64,000 nt of DNA, from contig NC_030993.1 in the NCBI RefSeq assembly GCF_000149955.1, forward strand, positions 3,801,453 to 3,865,452, written 5' to 3'. Shown here in pieces: positions 21,551-32,163 of the stretch (positions are counted from its first letter, which is position 1; every line of letters starts with the position of its first letter). The notes below the pieces were generated by a model. That model saw nothing but the letters and a program-made list of their open reading frames with translations, did not search any database and was not told the origin of the DNA. Position numbers and translations under genes: made by a program. This DNA is from Fusarium oxysporum f. sp. lycopersici 4287 (taxonomy: Eukaryota > Ascomycota > Sordariomycetes > Hypocreales > Nectriaceae).

Positions 21551-22823
21551 TTAATCATATACCGATGGGTTTGTAGTATAGCTAGGTGGTGCGCCGATAA
21601 TGATGGCTTCAAGCGATGTCTCAACAATCTAGGCTTCATCAGCAATGTTCAAATCTTGCAGAGTGTTAGACATACCTGAGTCCTCTCGCTTCCGCCTATA
21701 GATATCCCCACCGAAATGCGAAGCGAATGCGTCGTGTCCAGCACGCACGACTTACACGTTGGCAATGCATCCATGATCAGGTATTGTCCCCAGGTCCCTA
21801 AATCCACCTCAAAGTGCTCTCTGTTGACAGGGAACAGTCCTTGCCAGTTCCAGCCGCTCTGTGTCTCGGTCACAGTCTTTGTGACCAGTCCAACTTTGAC
21901 TTCTACACAACTCTCCAACTGCGCTTCGACACTGCGGATGTAGAGATTCTCGCTGGCGACAAGCTCTGATGGAGTATGCAGGATTAACTGCATCTCCGTC
22001 GGCCTCCCCGGGGTCAGGATGGGTGGTGACGGAAGTAGCACCTCGAGCTGCAGCGTAGGCTCATATTGAGGTAGGCACTCGTCAGATCGTGATCTGATCC
22101 TGGAGACGCCCTGATTACCCAAAGCCTTGTAAAGCTTTGGAAACAGCTTGCTCGCAGAGAGGGACCCGATATTCGACGTTGGTAAGACGGGGATCGAAGG
22201 CTCTGACTCGAAGGATATGACTTGGCGTAGAGTTTTGAGTCTAGATACTCGACAGAGCAGACGGTGTCGGACTGTCACGGTGATGGCATATTCAACCTTG
22301 ATCGTGTGTCCGGACGACGATGTCTCGAGTGATGGCGGTAGTTGACACCGGCATTGGCAGCTGCTACTTGGGAATGTGAAGTCAAATGGGGCGTAGTAGT
22401 CGGCGTCATGATTGCAACTTGGTGGATTGAACGTCGAGCTTTTCGTGGCGAGTTTGATCTGCTTGGACTGTTCGAACAGCTACTCTCCATTTAGCACAAG
22501 TCACCGAGTGTCGGATGGGCTAGTTACTGTGTGCACCACATGATCTGACTTGTTGCATGGGGACCCCGTGTATGTAGAGGAAGAGGTTCCACCGTTTTGA
22601 CGCTTGTTGGAGTGTAAACTTAGTTTACCTATGTACGCCCGCCTTCAGCGTCAGGGACATAGAGTTTATCATGCTGTTGAGAAGACCCACCTTGAAGTTT
22701 GGCAGTGATTTCTGATGCCTGCTTGAGTCCGTGACCCCGGATGAGCAACTCTCCACGTACATGATCGCCCGGGTGGTACGAGTGTGCATTGGCATTTGCT
22801 TCAAGAACTAGCTCAAGGCGCAT
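21551..22823 (-). CDS. Arrestin-like adaptor with a PY motif (371 aa)
   Basis: Exons 22691-22823, 22528-22628, 21676-22479 and 21551-21628 join cleanly to 371 codons. The N-terminus (ELVLEANANAHSYHPGDHV, RGELLI, ITAKLQG) and HTLFEQSKQIKL are typical of the arrestin-N fold; PSLETSSSGHTIKVEYAIT and the later beta-rich part correspond to the second arrestin lobe. The last exon contains GAPPSY, a PPxY-type motif that recruits Rsp5/Nedd4 ubiquitin ligases. Yeast ART and Aspergillus PalF/CreD-like proteins use this layout to direct ubiquitination and endocytosis of plasma-membrane transporters. The specific cargo is unknown. If the first intron (62 bp, donor GTGGGT) is missed, the ORF ends at a TAG and looks truncated. 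Confidence 0.8.
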
Positions 22824-23441
22824 GGTTTAGGTGAGGACTGGAGACAATTGAGTGTAGGATATCCCTGTAACAGCGAATTAATTGAGAGAAAAAGTTGCTC
22901 AGTCCAGCTGTGCAGGTTCATTGCGGAGGTCCATCACGTACAAGTAGAAAACAAGCCCTTGCATCTGGTGATGGTGATCTCAAGCCTTACAAGAGCGGTA
23001 GCACCTCAGATGCAGCCGGAACTGAAGCATAAGTCGGAAACCCGGATGTACAGGATCAAGCATGACATTCAATTCGAAATTTTATGTAACAGAAATGTAG
23101 AAGGCTTGCATCCTCGTTCAAGGTTCAATCCAACAGACGCACTCTCCCATGTCACGATGTATGCTTAATAGGCAGGGCCGCTCCTCCAACTTCCCATTCC
23201 AGTAAAGCACAAATGTCAAACCCAATGAGACGCATCTAAATTAATAATTCGTAATATCCTCAGTTGAGAATCTCCGTGCACACCATACAACCGGAGAAAC
23301 AACAACAACGGATAATCGGATAACTCGGATCGGGCGGCTATACCGCCTAAAACCCCACATGGAACAAAAAGAACAAGTATCCGGCTTCTAGCCGCTGTAT
23401 CAAGCCAGAAAACGAGCATCGTCAATTGAAACTCGCATATC
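22824..23441. other. Divergent promoter region between arrestin-like and Zn2Cys6 genes
   Basis: About 620 bp shared by two divergent genes. ORFs inside are unsupported. No clear TATA box or repeat. Confidence 0.5.
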
Positions 23442-25835
23442 ATGGCAGACGCCTCGTCCCGCGCCGGCTTTAAGCGGAAGCGCGTCGCCAAGGCGTGCCA
23501 TAAATGCCGGTCTATGAAATCCAAGGCAAGCTTATCCGCTTTATCTTATCTTTTGCTTGTTATTGATGTGTTAGTGTGATGGGAAATGGCCCGAGTGTAG
23601 TCGCTGTAAGGGCTACGGGTATGATTGTGTTTACGCAGCTGGGGGGCGGGCCAAGAGGCGCCAGGAAGCTTCTACTGATGACGGCTCGCTGGACAGTGCT
23701 GTTCAAGGACATGGAGATCTGCGTGAAGCGATAAGACAGTACGAGTCGTTATTGGACATGGTAGTGTCGAAGCTGCCGACACCGCAATATCAGAAAGATG
23801 CATCTACAGTGTTAGCTTGCATGAAGGCCGCCGACAGAGCCTTATCCAACATCGATGCAACTACTCTGACGGCAAGGCTAACAACAACCTTAACTGGCTC
23901 CGATGCTCTTTCTTTCCGACCGCAGGTCAGTCAGGCCGAGAGGTATCTTGGCAAGGTGAGCGACGTGTGCTTCTTCAACCTGGTCAAGCGGGTGCTGCAG
24001 GCCCAGCCGGGTTCTGCCGACTCTGACCAGAGAGTTGACAGCTACGAGCAAGTCGATGACATTGCGTCTCCGAGCGTCAATGTCATGCCTGGTAGAGTCG
24101 TTGAGCTGCCTAGTCGTGAGGCGGCGAAAGTGTTTGCTGATGTTTACTTCTCTACTGTGCATCTGGCGTTTCCGTTTATTCCGCAGTCGCTGTTTATGAG
24201 GTCGCTTGATCAGGCTTTGGATTCATCAGATGATTGTTCGTTGGATAATACCAGACTGGCACTGATATGTAAGTGGCTAGCTCTCTCTGTGTCACGTTTT
24301 GCTGATACTGTGGCTAGATGTCATTTGTGCCATTGGGGCTTACTATACCAGCATACCGGGAGAACAGATTGGAGCAAACAAGTGTCACGAAGTTTACTTC
24401 CTTCAGGCACTCTCTCTGGCTCTACCAGCAGGGGCAGACCGGTCAATCCACCATGTCTCTCTGCTCCTGGCCCAATGCTTTTACATGTTAGCAGTCTGTC
24501 GAACAGACAGGTAGGTTCCATTCCGATGTCAGTCTACTTATGTGTAGTTAACTTGGCAGCTGTTGGGCAACATTGGGCCAAACCGTCCGTATGGCACAGA
24601 GCATTGGGTTGCATGTAGAGCAAAACGATCCCCAGAGACTTAAAGGGCCAGGCCGGTTACTTGTAGAGCGGCGACGGCGAATCTGGTACTGCATATACGT
24701 CCTAGATCGCCTAATCTCTCTGCAATTGGGTCGACCCCCAGCGATCCATGAAGACTACTGCCATGTTCCGCTGCCCTCTCGGCTTGGCGACTCGGACATC
24801 GATTGGGATGGCGACGAGTTTCCGACAATGTTTGAGGGGCCTTCTGTTGGCGACTACCATCTAGAAGTTATCTCCTTCTCCAAGATCGTAAGCCAGGTCC
24901 TGCGAGATCTGTATAGCCCGAGAGCCGGCCAGAATTTGACTAGTGATCTGTTCAATACCAAGGAACTCGACCTCAAGCTTATACAATGGAAGCAATCACT
25001 GCCCAGAACATTGCGATTCGACTTGGGACACGCTTTTGATAAGTCCTTCATCTTCAAACGCCAGGTATGCATCTTTAATAAGGCTGAAAACTCACTGATC
25101 GTTACTAATGTCTTGGAGCGGAGCATGTTGGCTATCAAGTATCACCATCTACGAGCTCTCATTCACAGACCATACCTATGCTACCCAATCATGCGCAATC
25201 TTGATGACGAGACCGACATTGCACTCAGCCAGCCGAACTGGGCCCTTGTCAGCATGTATGAAAAGGTATGCATCGCCGAGGCACGCGAGACAGCACGTCT
25301 AATGCACTCTATCTCGTGTGAAAAGGATTTGGTGCAGGAATTTCCCTGGTGGCAGATGATTTCGTGTTTGATATGCGCTGGATCTATTTTAGTAGTCTCG
25401 AGCATCTTTAGTCAGCAAACGGGTGATGCGTTGGATGGCTTCGATGCTGCTGGTATTTCTGATGATGCGGAGACTTGTCTGAGAGTGTTTGAAGCTTTGA
25501 GTGTTAACTCGACGGGGGCTAGGATTGCGAGAGACATGATGGAGGGACTAAAAGAATGCGGGCTGAGATGGAGTATGTGCATGCCATGTCTTTGGTTCGA
25601 GCTGGTACTGACATATCTTGCAGGAGACGCGACGTTGACATCTGAGCCACCGTATGCGACACTTTCAGCATCTCATACAGCCTTGACCACTAGAGGTCAC
25701 ATTCCAAGTCTAGATGGGCAGGACGCGTCCGTGTCAGACTTTTCTTTTACCACGCCAAGTGCCTGGCCGGCAGAAATCATGGACTCCATGGCGTGGTCGG
25801 TCCAGTTCTTTGGCGCCGTTCAATCTGGGGAGTAA
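23442..25835 (+). CDS. Zn2Cys6 transcription factor with fungal_trans domain (713 aa)
   Basis: Six exons: 23442-23525, 23575-24268, 24318-24510, 24560-25064, 25119-25572 and 25624-25835. The zinc cluster is KACHKCRSMKSKCDG then WPECSRCKGYGYDC, joined across the first intron, which starts with GC (AAG|GCAAGC) instead of GT. A coiled-coil-like linker (LREAIRQYESLLDMVVSKL) follows. The fungal_trans domain is marked by HLAFPFIPQSLF, RRRIWYCIYVLDRLISLQLG and RPPAIHEDY, and KYHHLRALIHRPYL. Two proposed introns (25065-25118, 54 bp; 25573-25623, 51 bp) are multiples of three and contain no stop, so unspliced messages would still be open. Resembles XlnR/AmyR-class regulators only in general architecture; the target is unknown. 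Confidence 0.88.
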
Positions 25836-26990
25836 AGATGCATCCAAGGAGGCTGGTATCCTCCCTACAGCGTCGAGGAGGATGGGAGAGAGTTCTGGTC
25901 ACCGAGTTGTTAATCTAAAGCGAGATGAGAATGGATTGCTACGTTCACGACGGCGACGGGATCATTAGATATATTATACATGTCGAAAGAGGCTTATTGA
26001 GTCAGTGCCTGCAACGCGTAGTGTTTTTACGCGTTTTGTGATGACGCGACGCGACTCATGCTGTGGTGGGGATACAGCAGCTCTTAAACTAATTAGAAAG
26101 CTCAAAGCTCTGACTTACCAGAAGTTGCAGGGTAGTTAGTTATTTAAAATAATTTACCAGTGAGCTTCAAGTAGTGAAATACAAATTATAATTTATTAAT
26201 ATGTTTATATATACTAGTAATTTAATATATACTATATTTATTGTTTAGTTACTATTACTTTGAATTTACTCTATAAATTTGATATTGCTGCATCCAGTTT
26301 GTCTCAATGCTATCTCATTTCATTTCCAACGCAATAAAAGATCTCAACCTAGTCAAAGCTCGACAACTACGCAGTAGATGACAAGCTATCTAATTGCGTT
26401 ACACATGGAATTCACACCGACACAGCACGCAATAGCCATAATCCTGTTTTCACACGCTTGACAGCTCGGCAATACTAGTCAAACACGTGCCCAGCACTTC
26501 AAGCTGAAATGATGCAATCTCCATTAGTAGCGCATGCGGCTGAAGAGTCCAGACCAGGGAAATAGCGAGAAAGACGTAACCCCAGCGAAGATCATAGGTT
26601 GTACAATTATGATCGAAGATGCCCAGCAGTGCAACTCCGAAAATGGGGGGCTAGAGTATGTGGATGACGGAATGGCGCAGAGCTCTTGGCCTAACTTGGT
26701 AAGATCGGCAGGGATGTCTTGGTCCAAAGCTGGGAAACCCAGACGTCAATCAACCGATTTGGCTGCACCCCACACGATCTGTTAGTTCCCGTGGCGGTCA
26801 TAATGATGTCGACGACGTAGGCAATCGAGCTGTCCTTGCTTGGGGAAGAGGTGAAGTGGTATATGAGGCGGTGAAAGTTCTCATTTGGTAGAGCTCATCA
26901 TCAACCACTCACGACTCAACAACAAAACAACATCTAGCAACTCACTTTTGATACCCATACCTTAGAACAAATACCTGAACGACATTCACA
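25836..26990. other. Intergenic region with a short AT-rich segment
   Basis: About 1.15 kb; 26140-26290 is strongly AT-rich. An 83-codon plus ORF at 26534-26785 and its minus-strand shadow have no support. The right end, with CAAC-rich leader before 26991, is the promoter of the following gene. Confidence 0.45.
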
Positions 26991-29723
26991 ATGAGTCTGA
27001 GCGCAAAGATCAAGGATATCCTCCACTCCGACGAGTCCAAGGATACCACCACAGAGACATCCCATCACCCCCCAGGATCATTCCCCACAGAAGAGATGGA
27101 GCCCAGCGAAACATACGAAGGGTACTCCAAGGGATACGAGCACAACAAGCTTCACAAGGCCGATGACCCTCGAGGTCACGCACACAAAGACTCTGGCGTC
27201 GGTTTCACCGAGTCCAACGATCCTACCTCCTACAAGCCCTCCAACGAACCCATCTCCGAGCGACGCGACGATTTTCTAGGCAGATCTACCGACACTACTA
27301 CAACCGCTGGCACTACAACCGCTGGCACTACAACCGCTGGCACTACAACCGCTGGCACTACGGCCGCTGGCACTACAGCTGCTGGAGGTTTAGGCGACAC
27401 CAGCAAGATCCCAGCCACCGAGGGCGCGACTGGCGCTGCTGCACCATCTACCCAAGACCATCCCTACTGGGGAGATCTTCCCAGTGGAGGCGTTCACAAC
27501 ACTGTCATCGGCCACGGCAGCCCTGAAGATGAGAACGCACGTCACCGAGCTGTTCACTCTGGCGCGACCGAACCAACTCGAACTGCTGGTACTCTCGAGA
27601 GCGGAACGTTCCTCCACCGAAACGACCGCGACACAACGTCCTCTACAACCAACCCCCACGATGCTCAGCGATCTACTCAAGAGAACCCCAGCCAAACATC
27701 TGGCTCTCACTTCAATGAGGGTGTAGCTGGTGTCGGTGCCGCTGGCGCCGGTGCCCTTGGAGCTCACGAGCTTAACAAGCGCCGTCACGCCGATGATACC
27801 CAAACACCAAGCAAGGTTGACCAAACCACCGATAAGACCCACGATGAACACAAGGGCCGATCATTCCCTCTTCTCGGAAAGGACCACAAGGACAAGGAGA
27901 CGCATCACAAGGAGGACAAGCACGCCAAAGAACCCAAGGAGAGCAAGCTCGGCGCTCTGTTCCATCGCAACGATAAGACTGAGACGGAGGCAAAGGCTGA
28001 GCAGGAGGCTGATCAGGAGAGACATGGTCATTCCAAGCCTGCTCTAGCAGCTGCTGGTGCTGCGTGGGGTGCGAACACTGCTGGAAGGGGTCATGATGAC
28101 AAGACTCAGCGTGATGCGACAGCACAGGAACCCACTGGTACTCGGGGTGCGACGCAGTATCCTGCCTCTGGACTTGACTCTACCAGGGACTATAGCAGCC
28201 AGCCTGCTACTGGTACTACACAGCAGCCTCACCAGCAGGATAGTTCCCACCGAGGCGCTGGTCTTGCGACTGGTGCTGCTGCTGGTATTGGCGCTGGAGC
28301 TTTGGCGTCGCACTATGCTCAGCGCTCTGAGAATGACCGAACTGGCACTACCGGCACTGGCTATGACTCCCAGAGCTACGATCCTTCTAGGACATCATCT
28401 AGAGACCCTACTTCTCAGACCTACCAGCAGCAGAGCTCTTATGGAGATCACAGCCTCGCCATGGGTACCGCAGCTGGTCTAGGTGCCGGCACACTTGCTT
28501 CTCACTCCGGCCAGCACTCTAGCTCCAACCAACCTTCAGCCCTTGGCTCTTCTTCAGCATACGGTGCCCAGCCAGATCAGCCCGCCAACTTCTCTCACAA
28601 GGACCCCGTTGGTCAGACTTCCCAGCATGACTCTCATCGCGGCGCAGGACTCGCTGCTGGTACTGCTGCTGGTCTTGGTGCAGGTGCTCTTGCTTCCCGA
28701 TCTGGTTGTGAGCACGAGACTACTGGCCAGCACACTGGTCTTGACTCCAGCCGAGGTTTCGAGTCGCAGGGCAACCGGTCTGCTTATAGCTCTAACAACC
28801 CTACCTCTCAGCACCAGCAGCATGACTCCCACCGTGGTGCAGGCCTCGCTGCCGGTACCGCCGCTGGGCTTGGCGCTGGTGCCTTAGCCTCTCGATCTGG
28901 TCGTGATCATCATTCTGACCAGCCCACTGGCCTTGACTCCAACCGAGGTTTCGAGTCTCAGACCACTCAGCCTACTTCTACTTCCACCCGCGACCCTACG
29001 TCTCAGTCCTACCAGCAGGAGGGATCTCACCGAGGAGCTGGACTTGCTACTGGTGCTGCTGCAGGCCTCGGCGCTGGAGCTCTTGCCTCGCATGAGTCCA
29101 ACAAGCGGGATGAGGATCGATACTTGAGCAACGACGGCTCTCGAACAGCCCAGACTGGTACCACCAGAACTACTGGAACTACTGGAACTACTGGCACTAC
29201 TGGTACCGGGGCTGACTTCGGTACTTCTTCCTCTGCTTTCGACAGCTCTCGACACGAGCCCTCCCGAAAGTCCGAGCACTCCCAGCGCTCAACCGGCTCT
29301 CACCACTCTACCCTCGCTGAGAACGCCAACGCCGGAAAGTACAACACCCTCGCATCCGGCACTCCCTCCGGCGTCGCCTACGATGACGATCTCTCCACCA
29401 GCCGCTCTACCCAACAGCCCGCATCTCAGAAGAAGGATGACCACTTCGGCGCCAAGGCAGCTGGTCTAGGAGCCGCCGCCGCCGGAGCTGGTACCGCTGC
29501 TGCTTTATCTCGCAATAAGGATGAGAAGCCTGTTGAGGACAAGATTCGCGAGGAGCCTGAGACTGAGCGTAAGCTTGATCGTGATACTGAGTCACACAGG
29601 CCTATTACTGGAGCTGTTGCGCCTCAGGTGGGAACGAACAAGCCTGTTATTCACAAGTGTCAGAAGTGTGGTGAGGACAATGACATTAGCAAGTACTTTA
29701 CTTCTGACTCTGGAAAGATCTAA
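26991..29723 (+). CDS. Large disordered protein with Gly/Ala-zipper repeats (910 aa)
   Basis: Intronless. The N-terminal MSLSAKIKDILHSDESKD helix is followed by a hydrophilic, His/Asp/Ser/Thr/Gln-rich chain. Residues about 103-132 are a minisatellite-encoded TTTAG array (27297-27386). From about residue 415 to 700 a module of roughly 60-66 residues recurs, each with a Gly/Ala-zipper core such as HRGAGLAAGTAAGLGAGALA followed by a polar S/Q/D-rich spacer. Related zippers stand at GVAGVGAAGAGALGAHEL, KPALAAAGAAWGANTAG and KAAGLGAAAAGAGTAAALS. The C-terminus ends in a CQKCGEDNDI Cys pair. There is no signal peptide. Charged, low-complexity sequence suggests a hydrophilin or LEA-like stress protein, while glycine zippers suggest membrane insertion or self-association. 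The function is not known to me. Confidence 0.8.
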   Translation: MSLSAKIKDILHSDESKDTTTETSHHPPGSFPTEEMEPSETYEGYSKGYEHNKLHKADDPRGHAHKDSGVGFTESNDPTSYKPSNEPISERRDDFLGRSTDTTTTAGTTTAGTTTAGTTTAGTTAAGTTAAGGLGDTSKIPATEGATGAAAPSTQDHPYWGDLPSGGVHNTVIGHGSPEDENARHRAVHSGATEPTRTAGTLESGTFLHRNDRDTTSSTTNPHDAQRSTQENPSQTSGSHFNEGVAGVGAAGAGALGAHELNKRRHADDTQTPSKVDQTTDKTHDEHKGRSFPLLGKDHKDKETHHKEDKHAKEPKESKLGALFHRNDKTETEAKAEQEADQERHGHSKPALAAAGAAWGANTAGRGHDDKTQRDATAQEPTGTRGATQYPASGLDSTRDYSSQPATGTTQQPHQQDSSHRGAGLATGAAAGIGAGALASHYAQRSENDRTGTTGTGYDSQSYDPSRTSSRDPTSQTYQQQSSYGDHSLAMGTAAGLGAGTLASHSGQHSSSNQPSALGSSSAYGAQPDQPANFSHKDPVGQTSQHDSHRGAGLAAGTAAGLGAGALASRSGCEHETTGQHTGLDSSRGFESQGNRSAYSSNNPTSQHQQHDSHRGAGLAAGTAAGLGAGALASRSGRDHHSDQPTGLDSNRGFESQTTQPTSTSTRDPTSQSYQQEGSHRGAGLATGAAAGLGAGALASHESNKRDEDRYLSNDGSRTAQTGTTRTTGTTGTTGTTGTGADFGTSSSAFDSSRHEPSRKSEHSQRSTGSHHSTLAENANAGKYNTLASGTPSGVAYDDDLSTSRSTQQPASQKKDDHFGAKAAGLGAAAAGAGTAAALSRNKDEKPVEDKIREEPETERKLDRDTESHRPITGAVAPQVGTNKPVIHKCQKCGEDNDISKYFTSDSGKI
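27297..27386 (+). repeat. 15-bp coding minisatellite, six units
   Basis: The unit ACTACAACCGCTGGC (Thr-Thr-Thr-Ala-Gly) is repeated six times in phase; the last two units are slightly altered and encode TTAAG. Copy-number change would add or remove five residues without frameshift. Confidence 0.95.
28234..29090 (+). repeat. Intragenic repeats encoding Gly/Ala-zipper modules
   Basis: Five coding units, each about 180-200 bp, start near 28240, 28440, 28630, 28825 and 29020. The central and last three are the most similar (SHRGAGLA.G.AAGLGAGALAS core, then polar spacer). The spacers diverge more than the zipper cores, implying selection on the core or repeat homogenisation. Confidence 0.75.
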
Positions 29724-29915
29724 TTGGATTGGGATGAAATATGGGATGAGTATACGATTATGACGCATGTCTGTGTTTGGCCTTTTAGTTATGGAGTTCA
29801 GTAACACGATGATTCCAATTTGTTTTACCTTGGGTTTACTACAACCCTGTACATTCGCCCATAAAGTCTTCCAATAACATGCCTGCTAAATGACCTTTAA
29901 GTTGCCGCTGCTTGT

Positions 29916-31278
29916 CTACCAAGCCAATTGTTCAGCATCCTTGCCGCAAGCCAATCTCGAGCAAAATCCCATACCACTCTCCGTCCCTCGAGAAGCATCA
30001 GAAGGGACATGCTGCGCTGGATTGATTTCCTTTCCAGCTGCCTTCTCCAACTGATAATGCCCATTCAAAATACCTCTAACGCGATGCTGAAAGTAAAGTG
30101 GTCCCTGCTCCATCTTAGGATGCATCTCACCATTCACAAAAACGCCGGCGTTAAGGTTCTTTTGCGCGTTATTGCAGAGCCATTTATCCTCAGCCAAGAT
30201 CCTCTTGAACATCGCGTCGATGGTTTGGAAACCTTCGTCGGTGGCGTTCTTGTGTCTGTAGACTTCGTATTCCATGGAGCAGTGGCCGGGGGAAGTAGGA
30301 ACGCATCGCATCATGTAGAAGAAGTTGGGACTATGATGTTAGAAGTTGTAGAAGGCTGGATGAAAAGGGGACTTACGAGACAGTCATGCAAGCATTGGGG
30401 AAGTAGTAGTTACTCACGATCCTGAGGCCTTGTTCCTCCATCTCGGGTTTCGTATTAGCAAAGTGCTCAATGTTGCCGCCCTTGGTATCGACTCGATATG
30501 CCGATAGGTCTGCAACGTCAGCTGCATCTGGATGTGCGGTCTTGCAGTGATAACATTCGTTGTAGTTATCAGCCAACGTCTTCCAGTTGTAGTCTCCGCT
30601 CATGCCCCAGGTATGATCAAAGTGATAGTCCTCGAAATTGAAGCCCTCATGTCTTGCCATTTGATCGATGTTCTTGAACTCAGTTGAAAAGTCCTCGGGC
30701 GTTTTTGAAGAGTCGAGATTGACCCAGATGAAGCCTTTGGCATCAACATGGACGTGGATAGGCAGAAGACCGTTCTTTGTCTTATCGAAGCCTTTCATGT
30801 CATCATATCCCGGAGCTTTTGCAAGTTGGCCATTGAGACCGTATGACCAACCGTGGTATTTGCAAGAGAGGATACTTGACTTTCCCTTATCTTCAGTCAT
30901 GATGGGAAAAGCCCGATGTCTACAAATATTGTGGAATCCATTGATCTGTCCCTGCTTATTCTTCACAAGGAAGAACTGGAAGCCTGCTTGCTCAAACTTG
31001 ACCCACGAGCCTGGCTCTGTGAATCTGAGCTTGTGCGTTGTGAGGATCCATTTCTTAGCAAAGATGGCCCGTCGTTCAAGTTCGTATACTTCTGGAGATC
31101 TGTACCAAGAAGCAGGTAAAGCTCGTGCTGTAGAAGTGGTGTCTTTGAGAAATGCGGGGACGGGATCTTTATGGGGTCGGGATTGTGAGAGATACCTCGC
31201 TAGCAAGGATACGAGCGCGGCAAGACCAGCGGCTGAGAAGAGATAGTGGATGAAAGAGGGCTGGATGGAGATGGACAT
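29916..31278 (-). CDS. Rieske non-haem iron oxygenase, choline/betaine monooxygenase type (438 aa)
   Basis: Exons 30377-31278 and 29916-30330 (46-bp intron) join at CMTVS-PNFFYMMRC. An N-terminal hydrophobic segment (FSAAGLAALVSLLARYL) may anchor it in a membrane. The Rieske [2Fe-2S] ligands are CRHRAFP and CKYHGWSYG, spaced as in the family. The mononuclear iron site follows as DNYNECYHCKTAHPD (D/N..E..H..H). Plant choline monooxygenase and bacterial GbcA have this layout, oxidising quaternary amines with loss of a methyl group or formation of betaine aldehyde. Divergent from an MFS transporter and near a sarcosine-oxidase-type enzyme, so a role in choline, betaine or carnitine breakdown is likely. 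The exact substrate is not shown by sequence. Confidence 0.85.
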
Positions 31279-32163
31279 GTTTACAAGGGTTAGACAAGGT
31301 TAATGGTCAAAGCCGTTGTTGCACTGTCGGGTCATGAGGAGGGTCTTTATGAACATGATTTGAGACTATGCCCAGTGGCTGACTTTATGTGATGTGCAAT
31401 TCCACTATCATCAACTCGGATTCTGGCCGCTGAGAAACAATAAGCCGGGGAGCCAGAATCCGAGTCCGCCGTCAGGTGATTGTAGCGGGGGGACGGAGTC
31501 ACCCCAGTCAAGGCACGGGAAGAATCCGTGTTCGGTCCGTGTCCGACCTCGGTCATGAGGCTTATCATGATAAACACGGAAACGAACCCAAACCAGACGA
31601 CAATTCAACTACAGACACTCTAAATAGCAACAGTCAATACTAAGATTCATGAGTTCTTTGATGGAGATATACTGATAAGCTGGAGGCATACATGCTCACG
31701 GATTCTCCACCGTGAGACTCACCTCTCTCTAGACATTGCTCTGTGACAAAGGACATATCGTAGCCATCAACCATTCCATAACTATTACCAAATACATTCA
31801 AGCAAACGTAGAAATCGCCCCTCTGGAACAGTCTCGCCAAGGGATATCCTAGTCATAATCCGCACTAAACAAGTACACTCAACCTAGATCACTCATAACC
31901 CTCTTGGCCAGATCATAACACCTCCCCCTATTGGTGCCCATATCACCCATCCCTTTACCCCGCCTTCTTTCGATAGCGCTACTCTCCCAGTTTGTGGGGT
32001 AGCGCGTATCAATTTTCACTGAAGCTTGGATAACCGAGCGGCCAAGTCTGGAGAATTATCATGGAAATTTCCTGGTTTGGGTTTAAAAGCGACTTCCGTC
32101 TCCATGTTTGACTCAAGATCTTGGATATCATTTCTACATCGTGTGATTTGAGAACTTGTTACA
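31279..32163. promoter_or_regulatory. Divergent promoter between Rieske oxygenase and MFS transporter
   Basis: 885 bp without a supported gene. It contains three copies of CGGATTCT (31417-31424 plus, 31455-31462 minus, 31521-31528 minus) and a 14-bp inverted repeat. CGG triplets are the usual half-sites for Zn2Cys6 factors, one of which is encoded 2-5 kb away. Other small ORFs in the region are chance. Confidence 0.55.
31414..31465. promoter_or_regulatory. Perfect 14-bp inverted repeat containing CGGATTCT
   Basis: Arms 31414-31427 (ACTCGGATTCTGGC) and 31452-31465 (GCCAGAATCCGAGT) are exact reverse complements with a 24-bp spacer, 136-187 bp upstream of the Rieske start. It is a plausible operator for a dimeric regulator. 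Confidence 0.6.

Noticed and set aside
27390..29279. Several 90-150-codon ORFs antisense or out of frame with the 910-aa repeat protein.
   Set aside because: They are shadows created by the biased repeat composition of the real frame.
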